From Cryptomeria japonica (taxonomy: Eukaryota; Streptophyta; Pinopsida; Cupressales; Cupressaceae), in the NCBI RefSeq assembly GCF_030272615.1, contig NC_081409.1:619613255-619677254 (forward strand): a DNA stretch of 64,000 nt, in the 5' to 3' direction. The notes under the pieces were generated by a model. It ran no database searches, had not been told where the DNA came from, and was given only the letters and a program-made list of their open reading frames with translations. The position numbers and the translations under genes are program-made. Below, piece by piece: positions 44,139-56,100 of the stretch; position 1 is the first letter of the stretch; the number at the start of each line of letters is the position of its first letter.

Positions 44139-45335
44139 TTGCAAACCTTTAAACACTTGAATCCTCTTTTAGTGTCATATCACTCTATGGCCTTGAAATT
44201 GACTATTGATCACTTATCAAAACAATCTTTAAACAATCAAATCTTAGCACAATATCAAACACAATTAACAAGAGAGCAGAGACATAAGATTGCTAAAACA
44301 TTTGAAATAGCTGAAAATCATATCGACATGACATACCAAAGCAAAACACAAGAAGAAAACATGACAAGACAACATATCAGAGAAATCAAACAAGTTCGAA
44401 ATCAAAATCCAACTATGTTAAAAACTCACAAGGATTTAAACACATCTCAGAAGAAAAGTGGCTCTTTTATGCACCTCTTAAAGAGATCCCTAAAGGATTT
44501 GGCTAAAGAAGATCAAAATCGTGCACCTATATCTAACAATGATCCATCCATCCATAAACAAATTGATTATCCAAAGGCATCTATTCCTACACCTCCTGAA
44601 AGCTTGCAAGAACCTTCCATAGAATTCTTGCCAAATAATACATACAGAGCTGAAGATTCCCAAGCGATATCCAAAACTGTCATCAAGCCTATTTCAGATG
44701 ATCCTATTCAAAGCTCATCTCCTTCATATCCAAGCATTAATTCATTGCAAAATCCCCATAACACTTCCTTGCAAATTGAATTCCTCATTCATAGAACACT
44801 TGTTAAACGTGTCCTAATAGATGGGGGAGCTAGCTTGAACATTTTCTCTATGAATCTTGTTCATGCTCTAGGCTATTCAGAACATGCAGTTGATCCCTAG
44901 AAAAGAATAAACATCAAAGCACATAATGAAGAAGAACATTCATCTAAAGGAATGGTGATATTACCCATCACAGTGGGACCTTTGCAGAAGGACATAGCAT
45001 GCCAAGTTCTAGATGTGGACCTACCATACAACATACTCTTGGGGAGATCATGGATTTAGGACATGTAAGCTATTCCATCAACCTGTAATCAATGCTTAAA
45101 ATTTCCATACAATGGACAAGAAATCACAATATCAGCAGAATCAAATCCAGTGCAGTGTTGTAATAATCAGAAATCAGCTCAAGAGATCATAATTCCACAT
45201 AACAGAGAGGTAGCAGCTTCAAGCACACAATCCAAGGAACAATCATTTGAATCAATTCTATCAAACATGGAAGAACAAATGCAGCTAAAAGATCAAGGAA
45301 ATGGAGAATATTTGCTATCATGGAAAAACAAATAA
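44139..45335 (+). pseudogene. T2 protease region
   Basis: One frame from 44139. Residues 1-190 are polar with no gag domain (HNRAPIS-like linker, DDPIQSSSPSYPS). The protease then reads VKRVLIDGGASLNIFSMNLV with the catalytic D-G-G intact, and after a TAG at 44898, MVILPITVGPLQKDIACQVL and LPYNILLGRSW, then two more stops. It is the counterpart of T1 8975-10012. A TAA ends it at 45335. Confidence 0.82.
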
Positions 45336-46466
45336 GAGCAAATTCAAATTGAAAGGGATGAAGAAGCAGATATAGTAGTCGATGTAGTTCATACGTATGT
45401 AGAACAAACGTTAGGAACTAGCCTACTTGAGTCAGAATCACATTCGACTGACATGGAATTAACTGAGGACGATCAAGATTTTCTTATACGAGGTCATTCT
45501 AATGAGAGTACCATTCTAGACATTGAAATACATATTGAAAACTCTGACATCTCTATCATGACCCCTAATATCTTTGAAACTATTCAACCTGAAGATCCTT
45601 TATCCTTAAGCTATCCTGAACCTATGGACTGGGAAAATGAAGGACATACTGACATTGATACCTTACCTAATGACCATGCCATATCCTTATATCTTGATGA
45701 AATCAAACCCGCAACAACTTTCACCAGGGATTCCGCTAACATGTCTTTGATTCAAGTGGATGTCAAATCTCCTAGTCACAAAATTGAAAATCAAGAAAAC
45801 AATATCAGGTCTAATGTTGAAAACCATTTCTTGGCAACATTAGACCAGGAAAGAGTAAAAATAAAGGACGTATCTAATGGTGAAAACCTCCTTGAGGCAC
45901 CCGAAGATAGGAGATTTGACACCTTACCAGAATGTTATCAAGAGAAGTCATCTATCCTATTAGAACCAACAAAGGCAATTATCATTGGCACAACTGATCT
46001 ACATCTAGAAATCTCTTTATCAGAACTAGCAAGACAAAAATACTTGAAACCATTCAAAAGATGGCAAATCAATTTTACCTGGTCATGTACAGACGTTCCA
46101 AGGTTCGATCCATATCTTACAATACATCACTCGAATATTAGTCCAGGACCAAACATCAATAATGGAACACATCAGGGATCAAGAGTAAGAATCAATAAAG
46201 GAACACAACATAAATTAGAAGCAGGCATTCTATTCATTAAAATGGCTATAGAATGGAAAATTAAACAACTTCAAGTCTTTGGAGACTCTCAGCTTGTCAT
46301 TAATCAAATCAATGATGACTATCAAACCAAAGATGACAAACTCATGCCTTATAAAAAGATGGTGGATGATATCAAGAAGTACTTTGTAGAAATAACTTTT
46401 GAAAAGATCTCTAGAAATGACAACAAAGCAGCAGACGCCATGGCTACACTTGCTTCTCTATTGTAG
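45336..46466 (+). pseudogene. T2 linker fused to the end of aRNH by an in-frame deletion
   Basis: A 337-codon open stretch (45453-46466). The linker motif NGENLLEAPEDRRFDTLPE matches T1. Near 46190-46235 it reads KLEAGILFIK, resembling the RT motif KKLLDVGFIRP of T1, and then runs directly into MAIEWKIKQLQVFGDSQLVI and NDNKAADAMATLASLL, the end of the second RNase H. So the segment between T1 positions about 11497 and 12888 is missing, with the frame kept. The FDGS and AEYE acidic residues of aRNH are lost, so the enzyme cannot work. Confidence 0.82.
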
Positions 46467-47205
46467 ACACAGGAAAATCATGAGCGTTATGAATTCCTGG
46501 TTGAAGAGTTGTTTCATCCCACCTATAATTGTCCTAATTCCCAAACCATTTGTCAACTTATTGGACACGATTCCTCCCGCTATGGCCAAACTTACACATA
46601 CCTGAAAGATAACATCTTACCTCCTAACTTATCCAAGAACCAAAAGAGAAATTTTATTCGCCAATCCTCCCATTATACTCTCATCGCGGATACCCTATAT
46701 AAATGAGGTCTAGACGGTACTTTCTTACGATGTCTTGAACAAGAAGAATCTGAGAAGGCCTTACATGAAGTCCATAATGGCATTTGTGGCACTCATTCAA
46801 GTGGTCTTACCCTTTTGAAGAAACTCATATGCTTGGGCTACTATTGGCCGACTATGGAATGAGATTCTTTTAAGATAGCAAGAACATGCAAACAATGTCA
46901 AATCCATGGGAATTTGATCCATTGCACCAACACAAGAACTTCAAGCTTTAGCAAAATCATGGCCTTTTTTTCAATGGGGTCTAGATCTGGTAGGAAAGAT
47001 CAATCCACGCAATCAGGCAGATTGAGAAAAGAAAGACAAATTTGAACCAAACTGGTTAGGTCCATTTATGGTCACAATAGTATTTGGGTCAGGAGCATAT
47101 CAGCTATCAACACAGGATGGGGATCAGCTCGAGGAACCCATCAATATCAGGCATCTGCAGAAATTCTATGTTTGGAAAACCAGAAAGAAAAATAAAAAAC
47201 AGTGA
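46467..47205 (+). pseudogene. T2 integrase remnants, core deleted
   Basis: Zinc finger HNGICGTHSSGLTLLKKLI, YYWPTME, stop, CKQCQIHGNLIH. A frameshifted QWGLDLVGKINPRNQ follows, then directly DKFEPNWLGPFMVTIVFGSGAYQL, the C-terminal part. The core with the second Asp and the Glu is missing (in T1 about 13650-14280). Confidence 0.82.
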
Positions 47206-47360
47206 AAAATCAGAGAAAAATCAAAAACAGTGAAAAATCAGAAAAAAAATCAAAAACAGTGAAAAATCAGAAAAAATAAAAAACAGTGAAAAATCAGAAA
47301 AATCCTAAAAAGTGAAAAAGCAGAAAAACAGAAAAAAAATCAAATATCAGAAAAAGTGCA
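47180..47360 (+). repeat. A-rich tandem repeat in T2 3' zone
   Basis: About five imperfect units of roughly 30 bp built on caaaaacagtgaaaaatcag, right after the integrase end. Confidence 0.85.
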
Positions 47361-48029
47361 ATAAAAACAGACGGTGAAAACCTAGCAAACAGGCGCTATC
47401 TATCCACTAGCTCTTCCATCTATTAGTTCATGCATTTTTCTGCTTGCATTCATTTTCCATCAGCACTAATCATCATGAAGCCTTTATACATACACAAGCA
47501 TCCTAGGTGGCTTCTTACCATGGTTTGGATCATTGGATATATCATAACGACTTTGTTTCTAGGCTTGGGGCATAATCCTACACCTAGTTGGGGGCAAAAC
47601 TCTTGATCATTTTGAGCTTAATCAAACAAGTAGACCAAATATTTAGACAACTCTTATCAAGAAAAAACGGAGACACATCCAACATTGAACACAAGATCAA
47701 ACTATCAACTATCAAGCTATCACGAAATTAGTCTAAACACATCACACACTTTTCAGTGGATAATATATTTTTGGCTAATGATTGTAACATGATTGTTCAA
47801 CTTTTCTATATTGCTTTTCGCTATCATGATTTCTGAGTGACTCCAGGATGTCATTGACTAGAGGAACAAGGAAGAAACATGATATTTTTCTTGTCTACTG
47901 TCTCAAAATTAATCATTAATATGTGCAAATTTTTCTCGGGACATGATCATCAGAATATCATTGAAGACATTTCTGATTTGCATATTGAAATGATTAATAC
48001 TGCCTGTTTTACGAAAACAACACTCAGGT
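47361..48029. other. T2 3' zone, first part
   Basis: No gene. Holds gttgggggcaa near 47580, matching the internal purine tract of T1 at 14785. Confidence 0.6.
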
Positions 48030-48129
48030 CATCTCGGTTCAATTATACCTCGATGCTTGTGTTAACTTGCTATATCAAAATCCAGGAAAGAAGTGCTTAG
48101 GTCATCATGGTTTAATTATACCATCGATG
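48030..48129 (+). repeat. Paired stem-loops in T2 3' zone
   Basis: Stem 1: catctcgg (48030-48037) with cctcgatg (48048-48055), 6 of 8 paired. Stem 2: catcatggt (48103-48111) with accatcgatg (48120-48129), 9 pairs with one bulge. Flanks caggt and acttgctatat(t/c)aaaatcca are shared with the T1 pair at 15632-15727. Confidence 0.72.
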
Positions 48130-48519
48130 TTTGCACTCACTTCCCACATTTCAAAAGCTCAATGATGACAAAATGCAAAATAATCCAATGACTGGTCTGG
48201 TCGTAGCTTTGCATTCCGTTGCATTTCATTTGCATTTTAGTTTGCATTTCATTCTTGCATGGATCCCAAAAGCTTCTTTTATCCAAGGTCAAATCTATCG
48301 CAGGAATCATTGAAGTATCATCAAAAGTGTATACGTAATCAAAATGATGATTCATATCTCTCCAGATATTGTCAATTCAACAAAAATCTTATGCTATCTC
48401 CCTCAAATGCATCAACATCAGCATATCCAAAAATTTCTGCAACTGATATCAACAAACTGTCAGTTCTTTATCTAATCAATCTTATCAAATGAAATCAATC
48501 AATCAAACCTAATCAACTC

Positions 48520-48815
48520 ATGTCTTATACAGGATGTATCCTTCCTAAAACCAGACGTGATCATCAATGTCTTATACAGGATGAATCCTTCCTGAAACCA
48601 GATGTTATGATCATCCATGTCTTATATAGGATGAATCCTTCCTAACACCAGACAAATTGATTCTGACTCATGTCTTATACAGAATGTATGCTTCTTGAAA
48701 CCAAATGTGATCATCAATGTCTTATACAGGATTAATCCTTCCTGAAACTAGATGTTATGATCATCCATATCTTATATAGGATGAATCCTTCCTGAAACCA
48801 GACTGAATCAAATCA
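48520..48815 (+). repeat. Higher-order tandem repeat 47-50-53 bp in T2 3' zone
   Basis: Six units start at 48520, 48567, 48617, 48670, 48717 and 48767, lengths 47, 50, 53, 47, 50 and at least 44. Each begins atgtcttata(c/t)agg. The A-B-C lengths repeat, so the true unit is 150 bp twice. Each unit contains cagga...tcctg, able to form a small hairpin. Confidence 0.9.
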
Positions 48816-49081
48816 ATCAAGATTTTTCAATCTTACCGATCTAGGCAATCAAGCTAATCAAAGAACTCGCACTTTCATCAAACAACAGTTGTAGAAATCA
48901 AATCAAATCTATCGGGATATCAATCTCGCAAAAACTCCAAAGATCAATTATCTCAATTGATCTCCCAAGGGGGCATCATTATACAAGAATTTAGCAATCA
49001 AGAGCTGGGGCATCCTATTAAATCAAAATCGTCATCAAAATGAGATTATTCTTTGAATCAACGCGTCATCACACCTTGCTT

Positions 49082-49096
49082 CAAAGAGGGGCAAAA
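49082..49096 (+). promoter_or_regulatory. T2 polypurine tract
   Basis: caaagaggggcaaaa immediately before the 3' LTR tgtatacacc. Confidence 0.9.
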
Positions 49097-50071
49097 TGTA
49101 TACACCTAAAAATGGTCTGAAGATAATTAATTAAATAAGCAATTATTTAATTAATCTCTCCTTCCAATTTAATTGAATTCACTAAGCAATTTGATTAAAT
49201 CTCTCATTCATCTACTTATTAATAAATCTAAGGATTTATTAAATAGGTTCATTTCATTTCACCCTTTAATTAATTAATTTCCCCCATGCAAATTCATTTC
49301 TTCTAAATCCCCTAATTAATTAAAACAAATCAAATCATGAGTTGATGAGATTAATTAGCCATTTTCCTAATATTTGAATTTCTAAATTCAAATTCTCCTA
49401 ACTTCTACCACTCCTAAACCTAACCCATTCTACCTACCACCATGTCCCCTTTCATCCAAGATCTTCTAGAATCTTTGTGACACTTGTCACTAAGTGTTCC
49501 CTTTCATCCTACCTCTTCTAGAAGCCTCTTGACACTTGTCACCATAGAGATGACAGATGTTCCCTTTAATCCAACCCCCTTTGCCATCTCCTCCAATTTA
49601 ACCATTGATATCTTCAGATCAATCTCAACCATTGATTCATGCCAACTCACCCCTAGCCTTGGAAAATCCTATAAATAGACCTCATTTTGGAGCAATATTG
49701 GTCCCAATTTGATTTCATCATTTGCATTGTTATTATAGGCATCTAGCTTATAGTTTATCAGTCTTAGCAATGTTATCATGCTCAATTTAGCTTAAATCTT
49801 AGCTAAATCATGAATTCATATAGCTTAATCATGCTATTCTTGCTAGATCATGCATTTTCAGCATTCAAATCCTCCATCTAAGTGTAGTCAAGTCATTGGA
49901 ATTTGCATACTAAGATCTGAGAGAAAAATTCATACTCGCATTTACTAGGAGGCAATAAGTCAATTAGCTATGGTTTTGTCTTTCATTGTTTCAATTTACT
50001 AACCATTGCTTATAATGATTTATTGAGTGCATTGTGTTTGCAGGTATAGGTACACTTCACAGAGCACGACA
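49097..50071 (+). repeat. T2 3' LTR
   Basis: 975 bp; lacks a few short segments present in the 5' LTR (for example one taattaatt run near 49270). TATA box at 49670-49679. Followed by TSD attct. Confidence 0.95.
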
Positions 50072-50076
50072 ATTCT

Positions 50077-50560
50077 GATTGGGAAATTATCTTCTTTTGA
50101 GCTTGAAGAATTTATATCTTCTAGAGCTGTAAAGTCTGAACCTTCTTTTCATGCATCATCATCATCATTATATACCAGAAAAAGTGATTGGAAAGCCCTA
50201 TATGAAAAAGAATTGGAAGACATGAGGAAAGAAGATGAATAACTTGAGCAACTTGAAGCCTTATTTGCTAGAAGAGTACCTAATGGACTAAATGGAAGTA
50301 AGTATGAATGAAAAGAGGCTTTTAAATGTTTTGCATGTAATAAGATTGGTTATTTTTCATCTAGATGTCTTGAAAGGAATACAAGGTTTGAGGAAAGAGT
50401 TAATAAATATTTTAAGCCTAACCATAATAGATATAGATTCAAGAAAAGAAAACAATGCTACATAGCAGATGAGGAAGGAGTAACTGATGACTCTGGAGAT
50501 GAAACAACTTAAGACTCTGCTAGTTGATCTGGCAATGGAAAAGAATGGGTTTTCTATGCT
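50077..50560 (+). pseudogene. C3 gag, part 2 with zinc knuckle
   Basis: Resumes the gag frame after T2: IGKLSSFELEEFISSRAVKS, then stops, KEAFKCFACNKIGYFSSRCLE (a CCHC knuckle with Tyr in place of the usual His-flanking residue pattern) and a Lys/Arg-rich tail KYFKPNHNRYRFKKRKQC. Stops near 50240, 50308, 50510 and 50526. Confidence 0.82.
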
Positions 50561-51100
50561 TTGAAGGAAGATGAACCAGAACTGGCTATCAAAAATGAAG
50601 GAAAGGCCCTAGCAGTAAAAGTTGAAGATAAGGATGAATGGGTAATTGATAGTGGATGCTCACATCATATAACTGGAGATAAAAGGAAATTTTTGTCCCT
50701 ACAAGAATACAATGGTGGTCAAGTCAGATTTGGAGATGACAAGGCATGTATGATCAAAGGTAGATGTATTATTTCTTTGGATGACAAGCATAATACTGAC
50801 AATGTCTATTATGTAGAAGGTTTAAAGCATAATCTTTTGAGTGTTGGTCAATTGGTTGATAAGGGTTTTCCACTTCAGTTTAATGATAGAAAATGCAAAA
50901 TCATTAAAGACTGGTTTGGAGATTGCAACCAGTATTCAGACAAGAAGTAATATCTTCCACTTGAACACTAGTAATAAGACATACTTAATTTCTCATATTG
51001 ATGAGAGTTGGATATGGCATAAGAGGTTGTGTCATGTTAATTTTGATTGCATTGTTAAGATCAGTTCAACTAAGGCAGTTAGAGATATACCTAAGATTAT
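50561..51100 (+). pseudogene. C3 protease and GAG-pre-integrase
   Basis: EWVIDSGCSHHITGDKRKF is the copia protease with D-S-G intact. After a frameshift near 50920 the GAG-pre-integrase domain reads ESWIWHKRLCHVNFDCIVKI, the His/Cys zinc-binding start of integrase. The frame shifts back near 51100. Confidence 0.88.
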
Positions 51101-52200
51101 GTGCCTCATAATCCGGTATGTAAGGAATGTCAACTGGGTAAGCAAGCCAAAAGTTCTTTTAAAAGAATTTATGATAAATCTAGTGATGTACTTGATTTGA
51201 TTCATATTGACTTATGTGGTCTAGCAAGGACAAGAAGCTTTCAAGGTGATAGGTATTTCATGTTGATTATTGATGACTATTCTAGAATGATGTGGGTGAC
51301 TTTTCTAAGGGAGAAGTCTGAAGCTTTTGGTAAATTCAAGATATTTAAAGAGAAGGTTGAAACTGAAACTAGATTGAGAATCAAATGTCTAAGATCAGAT
51401 CATGGAGGATAGTTCACTTCTCACGAATTTAACAATTTTTGTGAGACAAATGGAATTAGGAGATAGCTATCTGCACCTAGGACTCCTCGGCAAAATGGAG
51501 TAGTGGAAAGAAATAACATAACCATTTTGGATGCAGCAAGATCTATGATGATGGAAGCCAAATTGCCTCATATCTACTAGAGAGAAGCAGTGAGTACAAC
51601 AGTCTACACATTCAACAGAGTTCACATCAAAGGTGAAACCGGTAAGACCCCTTATGAACTATGGTTTGGACATACACCTACTGTTAAATATTTCAAAATT
51701 TTTGGAAGTAAATGCTATATAAAAATAGATGATTCAATTGGAAAGTTTGATCCTAGATGTGATGAAGGGATATTTCTTGGTTAATCAATTTAGAGAAAAG
51801 CATACAAATGTTATAACAAAAGATTGCAGAAAATTGTGGAAAGTGCTAATGTGAAAGTAGATGAACAATACATAAATCATTCTATATCATATGATAGGGA
51901 ACTGGCAGTGGAAATGATCATAATTGAACCGACAATGCCCCAATCGGTACAAGAAGCTGAGACAGTTACACCAACACAATCAACTAATTTAACTATGACT
52001 AATGATAAGAGAACTGAACATGAAGTTCAAAAGACACCAAGGTATGTAAGATTAAATCATTCTAAAGATCAAATTATTGGAGACAGGATCAAGGGAGTTA
52101 TGACAAGAAGAAAGTTGGCAAATGAAGAGGTATGTCTTATTTCTCAAGTTGAACTGACAATTGTTATTGAAGCTTGTAAGGATAAATATTGGTTAAAAGC
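51101..52200 (+). pseudogene. C3 integrase
   Basis: CKECQLGKQAKSSF completes the zinc finger. The core has IHIDLCGLARTRSFQGDRYF, LRSDHGG (TAG next), APRTPRQNGVVERNN, giving D, D, E. After a stop near 51580 come VSTTVYTFNRVHIKGETGKT and GKFDPRCDEGIFLG, typical of copia. It ends in a polar linker. Confidence 0.9.
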
Positions 52201-53130
52201 TATTTAAAATTAATTAGATTAGATAGAGAAGAATGAAACTTGGTTTTTAGTTTCCCGGCCTAAAAATAAGAATGTTATTGGAACTAAATGGGTTTTTAGG
52301 AATAAAATTATTGAGGATGGTCAAGTTGTAAGAAAAAAGGCTAGATTGGTTTGTAAAGGATATTCTCAAATGGAAGGAATTGATTATGGTGAGACATTTG
52401 TACCTGTAGCTAGAATTGAAGCTGTTAGACTATTTCTTGCCTATGCAGCTTATAATAACTATAAGGTTTATCAAATGGATGTTAAATGTACATTTTTGAA
52501 TGGTGAGCTTGAGGAAGAAGTATGCATTGAGCAACCTAATGGATTTTCACTGATAGATGATAAAGATATGGTTTGTAGATTGAAGAAAGCTTTATATGGT
52601 TTGAAACAAGCTCCTAGAGCTTGGTATGCAAGGTTGGATAAATATATTTTAAAGCTTGGTTTTACTAAAGCCAGTGCTAATAGTTGGATATCATTTTTGG
52701 AGGAGAAGATAAATTGTGCATGGAATTTGCTAACAACATGAAGAATGAATTTCAAATGTCCATGATTGGTGAGATGAAATTTTTCTTAAGTTTTCAGATT
52801 ACTCAAACTGACAAAGGCATTTTTATCTGTCAAACTAAGTATCTGAAGGAATTGTTAAAGAAGTTTAGTATGGATAATTCCAAACCGGTAAGCACTCCTA
52901 TGGCTACAAGTGAGAAATTATCTATCAAGGATACTTCTACACTGATAAATTTGACAAGGTATAAGTCTATGATAGGTGGTCTATTATATCTAACTCGGAC
53001 TAGACCTGATATTATGGATGCAGTAAGTATTGTTTCAAGATATCAAAGTAATCCTAAAGAAAATTATGAATGTGCAATAAAGAGGATATTCTAGTATTTG
53101 CAAGGAACAATAGAATATGGTTTATGGTAT
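52201..53130 (+). pseudogene. C3 reverse transcriptase, catalytic box deleted
   Basis: NVIGTKWVFRNKI, EGIDYGETFVPVARIEAVRL, YQMDVKCTFLNGELEEEV and LKKALYGLKQAPRAWYARLD are in order and mostly open (52346-52680). At KLGFTKASANS the sequence jumps to DIIFGGEDKLCMEFANNM in another frame. The ~25 codons that normally carry YVD of the YVDD box are missing, so polymerase activity is impossible. The rest (FLSFQITQTDKGIFICQTKY, GLLYLTRTRPDIM) is intact to 53094. Confidence 0.9.
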
Positions 53131-53631
53131 TCTAAAAATGATGATTTCGCTTTATGTGCATATATTGACTCAAATTGGGCAGAAGATACTGATGACATGA
53201 AGAGCATTTCTGGTGGAGCTTTTTTTCATGGAAAGAAACTGGTTTCATGGATCAGAAAAAAATAGTCATGCATTTCTTTATCTACTGTAGAAGTTGAGTA
53301 TGTTACAAGAGCAACTAATTGCACTCAATTCTTATGGATGAAGCAAATGTTGAAGGATATAAGGGTAAATTGTAGTGAACCAGTAGTTATCTACTGTGAT
53401 AACTCTGCAGCTATTGACATGTCTAAGAATCTAGTATTTCACTCTAAGACTAAGCATATTTCAATAAAGTATAACTTTCTGAAGGACAAGGTAGAAGCAA
53501 AGGAAGTCAAATTGGTTTATGTGAACATTAAAGAACAGATTGCAGATATATTCACTAAACCACTGGCTAAGGAATCATTTGAGTATTTGAGAGACAGGTT
53601 AGGGGTTTTTGCCCCTTCAACAAAGACTTGA
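53131..53631 (+). pseudogene. C3 RNase H
   Basis: YIDSNWAEDTDDMKSISGG, then a TAG, VEYVTRATNCTQFLWMKQML, VIYCDNSAAIDMSKN and HISIKYNFLKDKVEAKEV, ending DIFTKPLAKESFEYLRDRLG, the copia RNase H with its acidic residues (ADxD, E, D) visible. The final TGA is at 53629-53631. Confidence 0.9.
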
Positions 53632-53957
53632 TTGATGAAGTTTTTCATCAGTTCGACGTGCATTATTAGAGAAATTATTCATTTTGGCACTGATGAGTGG
53701 TGGTACTACTCAGGGGGAGTAGTTAGCTTTGAAGATAGAGAGGTTTTTATCATTGCTTTGATATTTTTGTTAGATTTCTCGCATTGATGTCAAAGAGGGA
53801 GTGATAGTACTATGAACAATCATTAAGAACCTTATAGAGATATCATTCACAGGGGAAGATTGTTGGTTGTCTTCCATAAGGGGAGACTTGTTTGGCACTT
53901 CTTGGTACTTAGATGTTTTTCACATCTAGTGTTGCCATCAATAACAAAGGGGGAGAT
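53632..53957 (+). other. C3 3' untranslated region with two purine tracts
   Basis: actcagggggagtag at 53708-53722 and aacaaagggggagat at 53943-53957; the second abuts the LTR and is the polypurine tract. The first is the common internal copia tract. No gene. Confidence 0.8.
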
Positions 53958-55241
53958 TGTTGCCATTATGGATGAATTGATTATGTGTTGCATTGATGTT
54001 TTGTCATTGATGTCAACACTAGCTGTTATGATTGGTTACCAGCAGATAGGTTTTGGTTACTGATAGAAGATCTAGTGTTACTGGCAGAAGAGAATATTTG
54101 TTGGTCACTTACGACATGTTTGGATTAGTGAAGTATGTTTGATTTCATGTGTTATATGCTCCATGAGAAAGTTTTGATCAGTTGGTATTGGCTTGATATT
54201 CGGATGCTATCATACACTCTAGTAAACCCTTACCGGTACTGGTTTAAGGCTTTACCGACAAAGCTTTCATTGAGGAATTGTGACAGGATGCATAATTGGT
54301 GTTGGTGAAGCTCCTAGATGGATTTCAGGATGTTGAAGATGTTCTTTGATCGTGCTTCAACTGCTTGAAGACATTTCCTTGGCGTGGTGGACCCAGAATA
54401 GGTCTAATACCTATCTAGGTTATGGACCGGTATCATGCTAACGTGTACTCTATACATTACCGAGATGTTTTGAGAAGATTTATGGATTTTTTATTATTGT
54501 TTTGGTCTTAAGCCGACATGTCATATCATTGTAATATGGAATTGTGTAATGATTTTATTGTAATATATTTTAGGTGGCTGACCAAATTGGTTTAGGTCTT
54601 AGGGTTTGTATAAATAAGAGGTAGAAACTCTTTGTAATGTATCATGGTTATTGGGAAGGTCATGGTCAAGGAATGTAATGTGCAAATATTGTAAAATCAT
54701 TCAGGTAGACAAGTTGGTCAATCATTGGTGATTGAATTGGATTCAGAAGAGGATTTAGTCCTCTGACATTGAGCTTAACCAAGACTATAATCAGGCATGG
54801 TAGATGCCATTTCTAGCAATTCTCTCTATTGGATTGTTGTCCATTTATCTTGAGATGGTTGTAGCCTCTCTGTAGTTAGTAAGACTCTTTTTGTAATGAG
54901 CATTATTCTCTAGGCAGTGCGCCTTCTTGCAAGTGTAGGCCCCTCTTTGTAACACATACTTTCTACAGAAGTATCATCTGACTGTGGGTAGGCTTCCCAC
55001 CGTGGGTTTTCCCTTTCTGGGTTTTCCACGTATAAATCATGGCATTATGTAATATGCTTGCTTTGCATTGATTATCTGGTTAATTGTTAAGTTGTGTTGT
55101 TTATTGGTATCTGTTCCTACCGACATCTATATGTGCTTTACTGGTACTTGATTTGTTTAAGGTTGTATTATGGATTAAAAGTTATAATCAGTTAACAAGT
55201 GATTCACCCCCCTTGTCAGTTGTTCACCGGTTATCCTAACA
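53958..55241 (+). repeat. C3 3' LTR
   Basis: 1284 bp, tgttgccattatgg...tcctaaca, TATA box tataaataag at 54609-54618, followed by TSD cttat. Confidence 0.94.
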
Positions 55242-55246
55242 CTTAT

Positions 55247-56100
55247 GTCCCTTTATTCTTCTTTCATCTTTTTCCCCACTTCAATCTATCCACATGCTGC
55301 CCATCGGGATGAATCCTTCTCATGTCTGGCAGTTCATCCAAATCCATCACCTGCCCATCGGGATGTATCCTTCCCTAGTCTGGCAGTTTATCCAAATCCA
55401 TGTCCTACTCTTGGCAAGAGATTTCAGTTGGTCATGTGCATTTTGTTTGCACGCTTGACCTTTTCACTTTAATTTTCATCTTGTGTCCCAGGACTATTCT
55501 TGCTTAGGAGTTCCTTGATCATCCTATATCTTGGTATGTCTTGGCTAGTGTATAATGGGGTATAGTTTTCATGGAATGGTGTGTTTGTAGGTTTTCCTTG
55601 TATGATTCAACAACCCTGCATTAGTGTTTATCAACACTTGCATGGTTGTGTTCAAGACATACCTGATTGACTAAGAGCCAGTCCATGCCTTAGATATTCA
55701 CATCATCCCAGTTCCTATAATCAGTGATGTAGACTATCCATGGCAATATAAAACATACGTTTGCTCTCTATATTTTCTCAACAATAAATCCAATCCATTT
55801 ATCATTTCTTTGTCTCATTTCATTCACAAGACTCCAATACATCCTCGTTCCCTCTTTCATCATCTTCATCCTTTCATCACCTAGTCTTCTAATCCATTTT
55901 GAGAGCACACCCATGTTCTTTGAACCCACATGTCCTCTCGAGGGGGCATACAACTACTTCCTCATCATCCTTCCTCCTCGTCATTCTTCCTCATCTTATG
56001 ACTACGGCATCATCCTACTAGTCCTTATCCTTTTCTTCCACTATGTTTTATTCTTCTTTGACATAACATCATTTCACGATGCTATCAAAGATGGAAAAAA
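55247..56100 (+). other. T3 interior 3' region, copy 1
   Basis: Matches 58890-59706. Contains two ctgcccatcgggatg...tctggcag stem-type units (55297 and 55349), cctctcgagggggcat near 55934, and a decayed polypurine tract (atcaaagatggaaaaaa) before LTR2. No gene. Confidence 0.78.

Larger units (their letters stand above)
40877..50071 (+). mobile_element. T2: Tat-lineage gypsy element with internal deletions
   Basis: LTRs 40877-41894 and 49097-50071, perfect TSD attct (40872-40876 and 50072-50076). The interior has a primer site, a 2.2 kb leader, a protease frame, a linker, the end of the second RNase H, and integrase ends. The gag domain, nearly all of RT, the first RNase H and the integrase core are missing. 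LTRs are about 97% identical by eye apart from small gaps, so this is among the youngest insertions here. Polypurine tract and LTR start match T1 and T3. Confidence 0.93.
39254..55241 (+). mobile_element. C3: Ty1/copia element, interrupted by T2
   Basis: LTR ends at 39254 and 55241, perfect TSD cttat (39249-39253 and 55242-55246). Domain order is gag, zinc knuckle, protease, GAG-pre-integrase, integrase, RT, RNase H, the copia order. The end of the 5' LTR, the primer site and the start of gag are deleted; T2 is inserted in gag; RT lacks its catalytic box. LTRs are about 90% identical by eye, older than T2. Confidence 0.93.
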
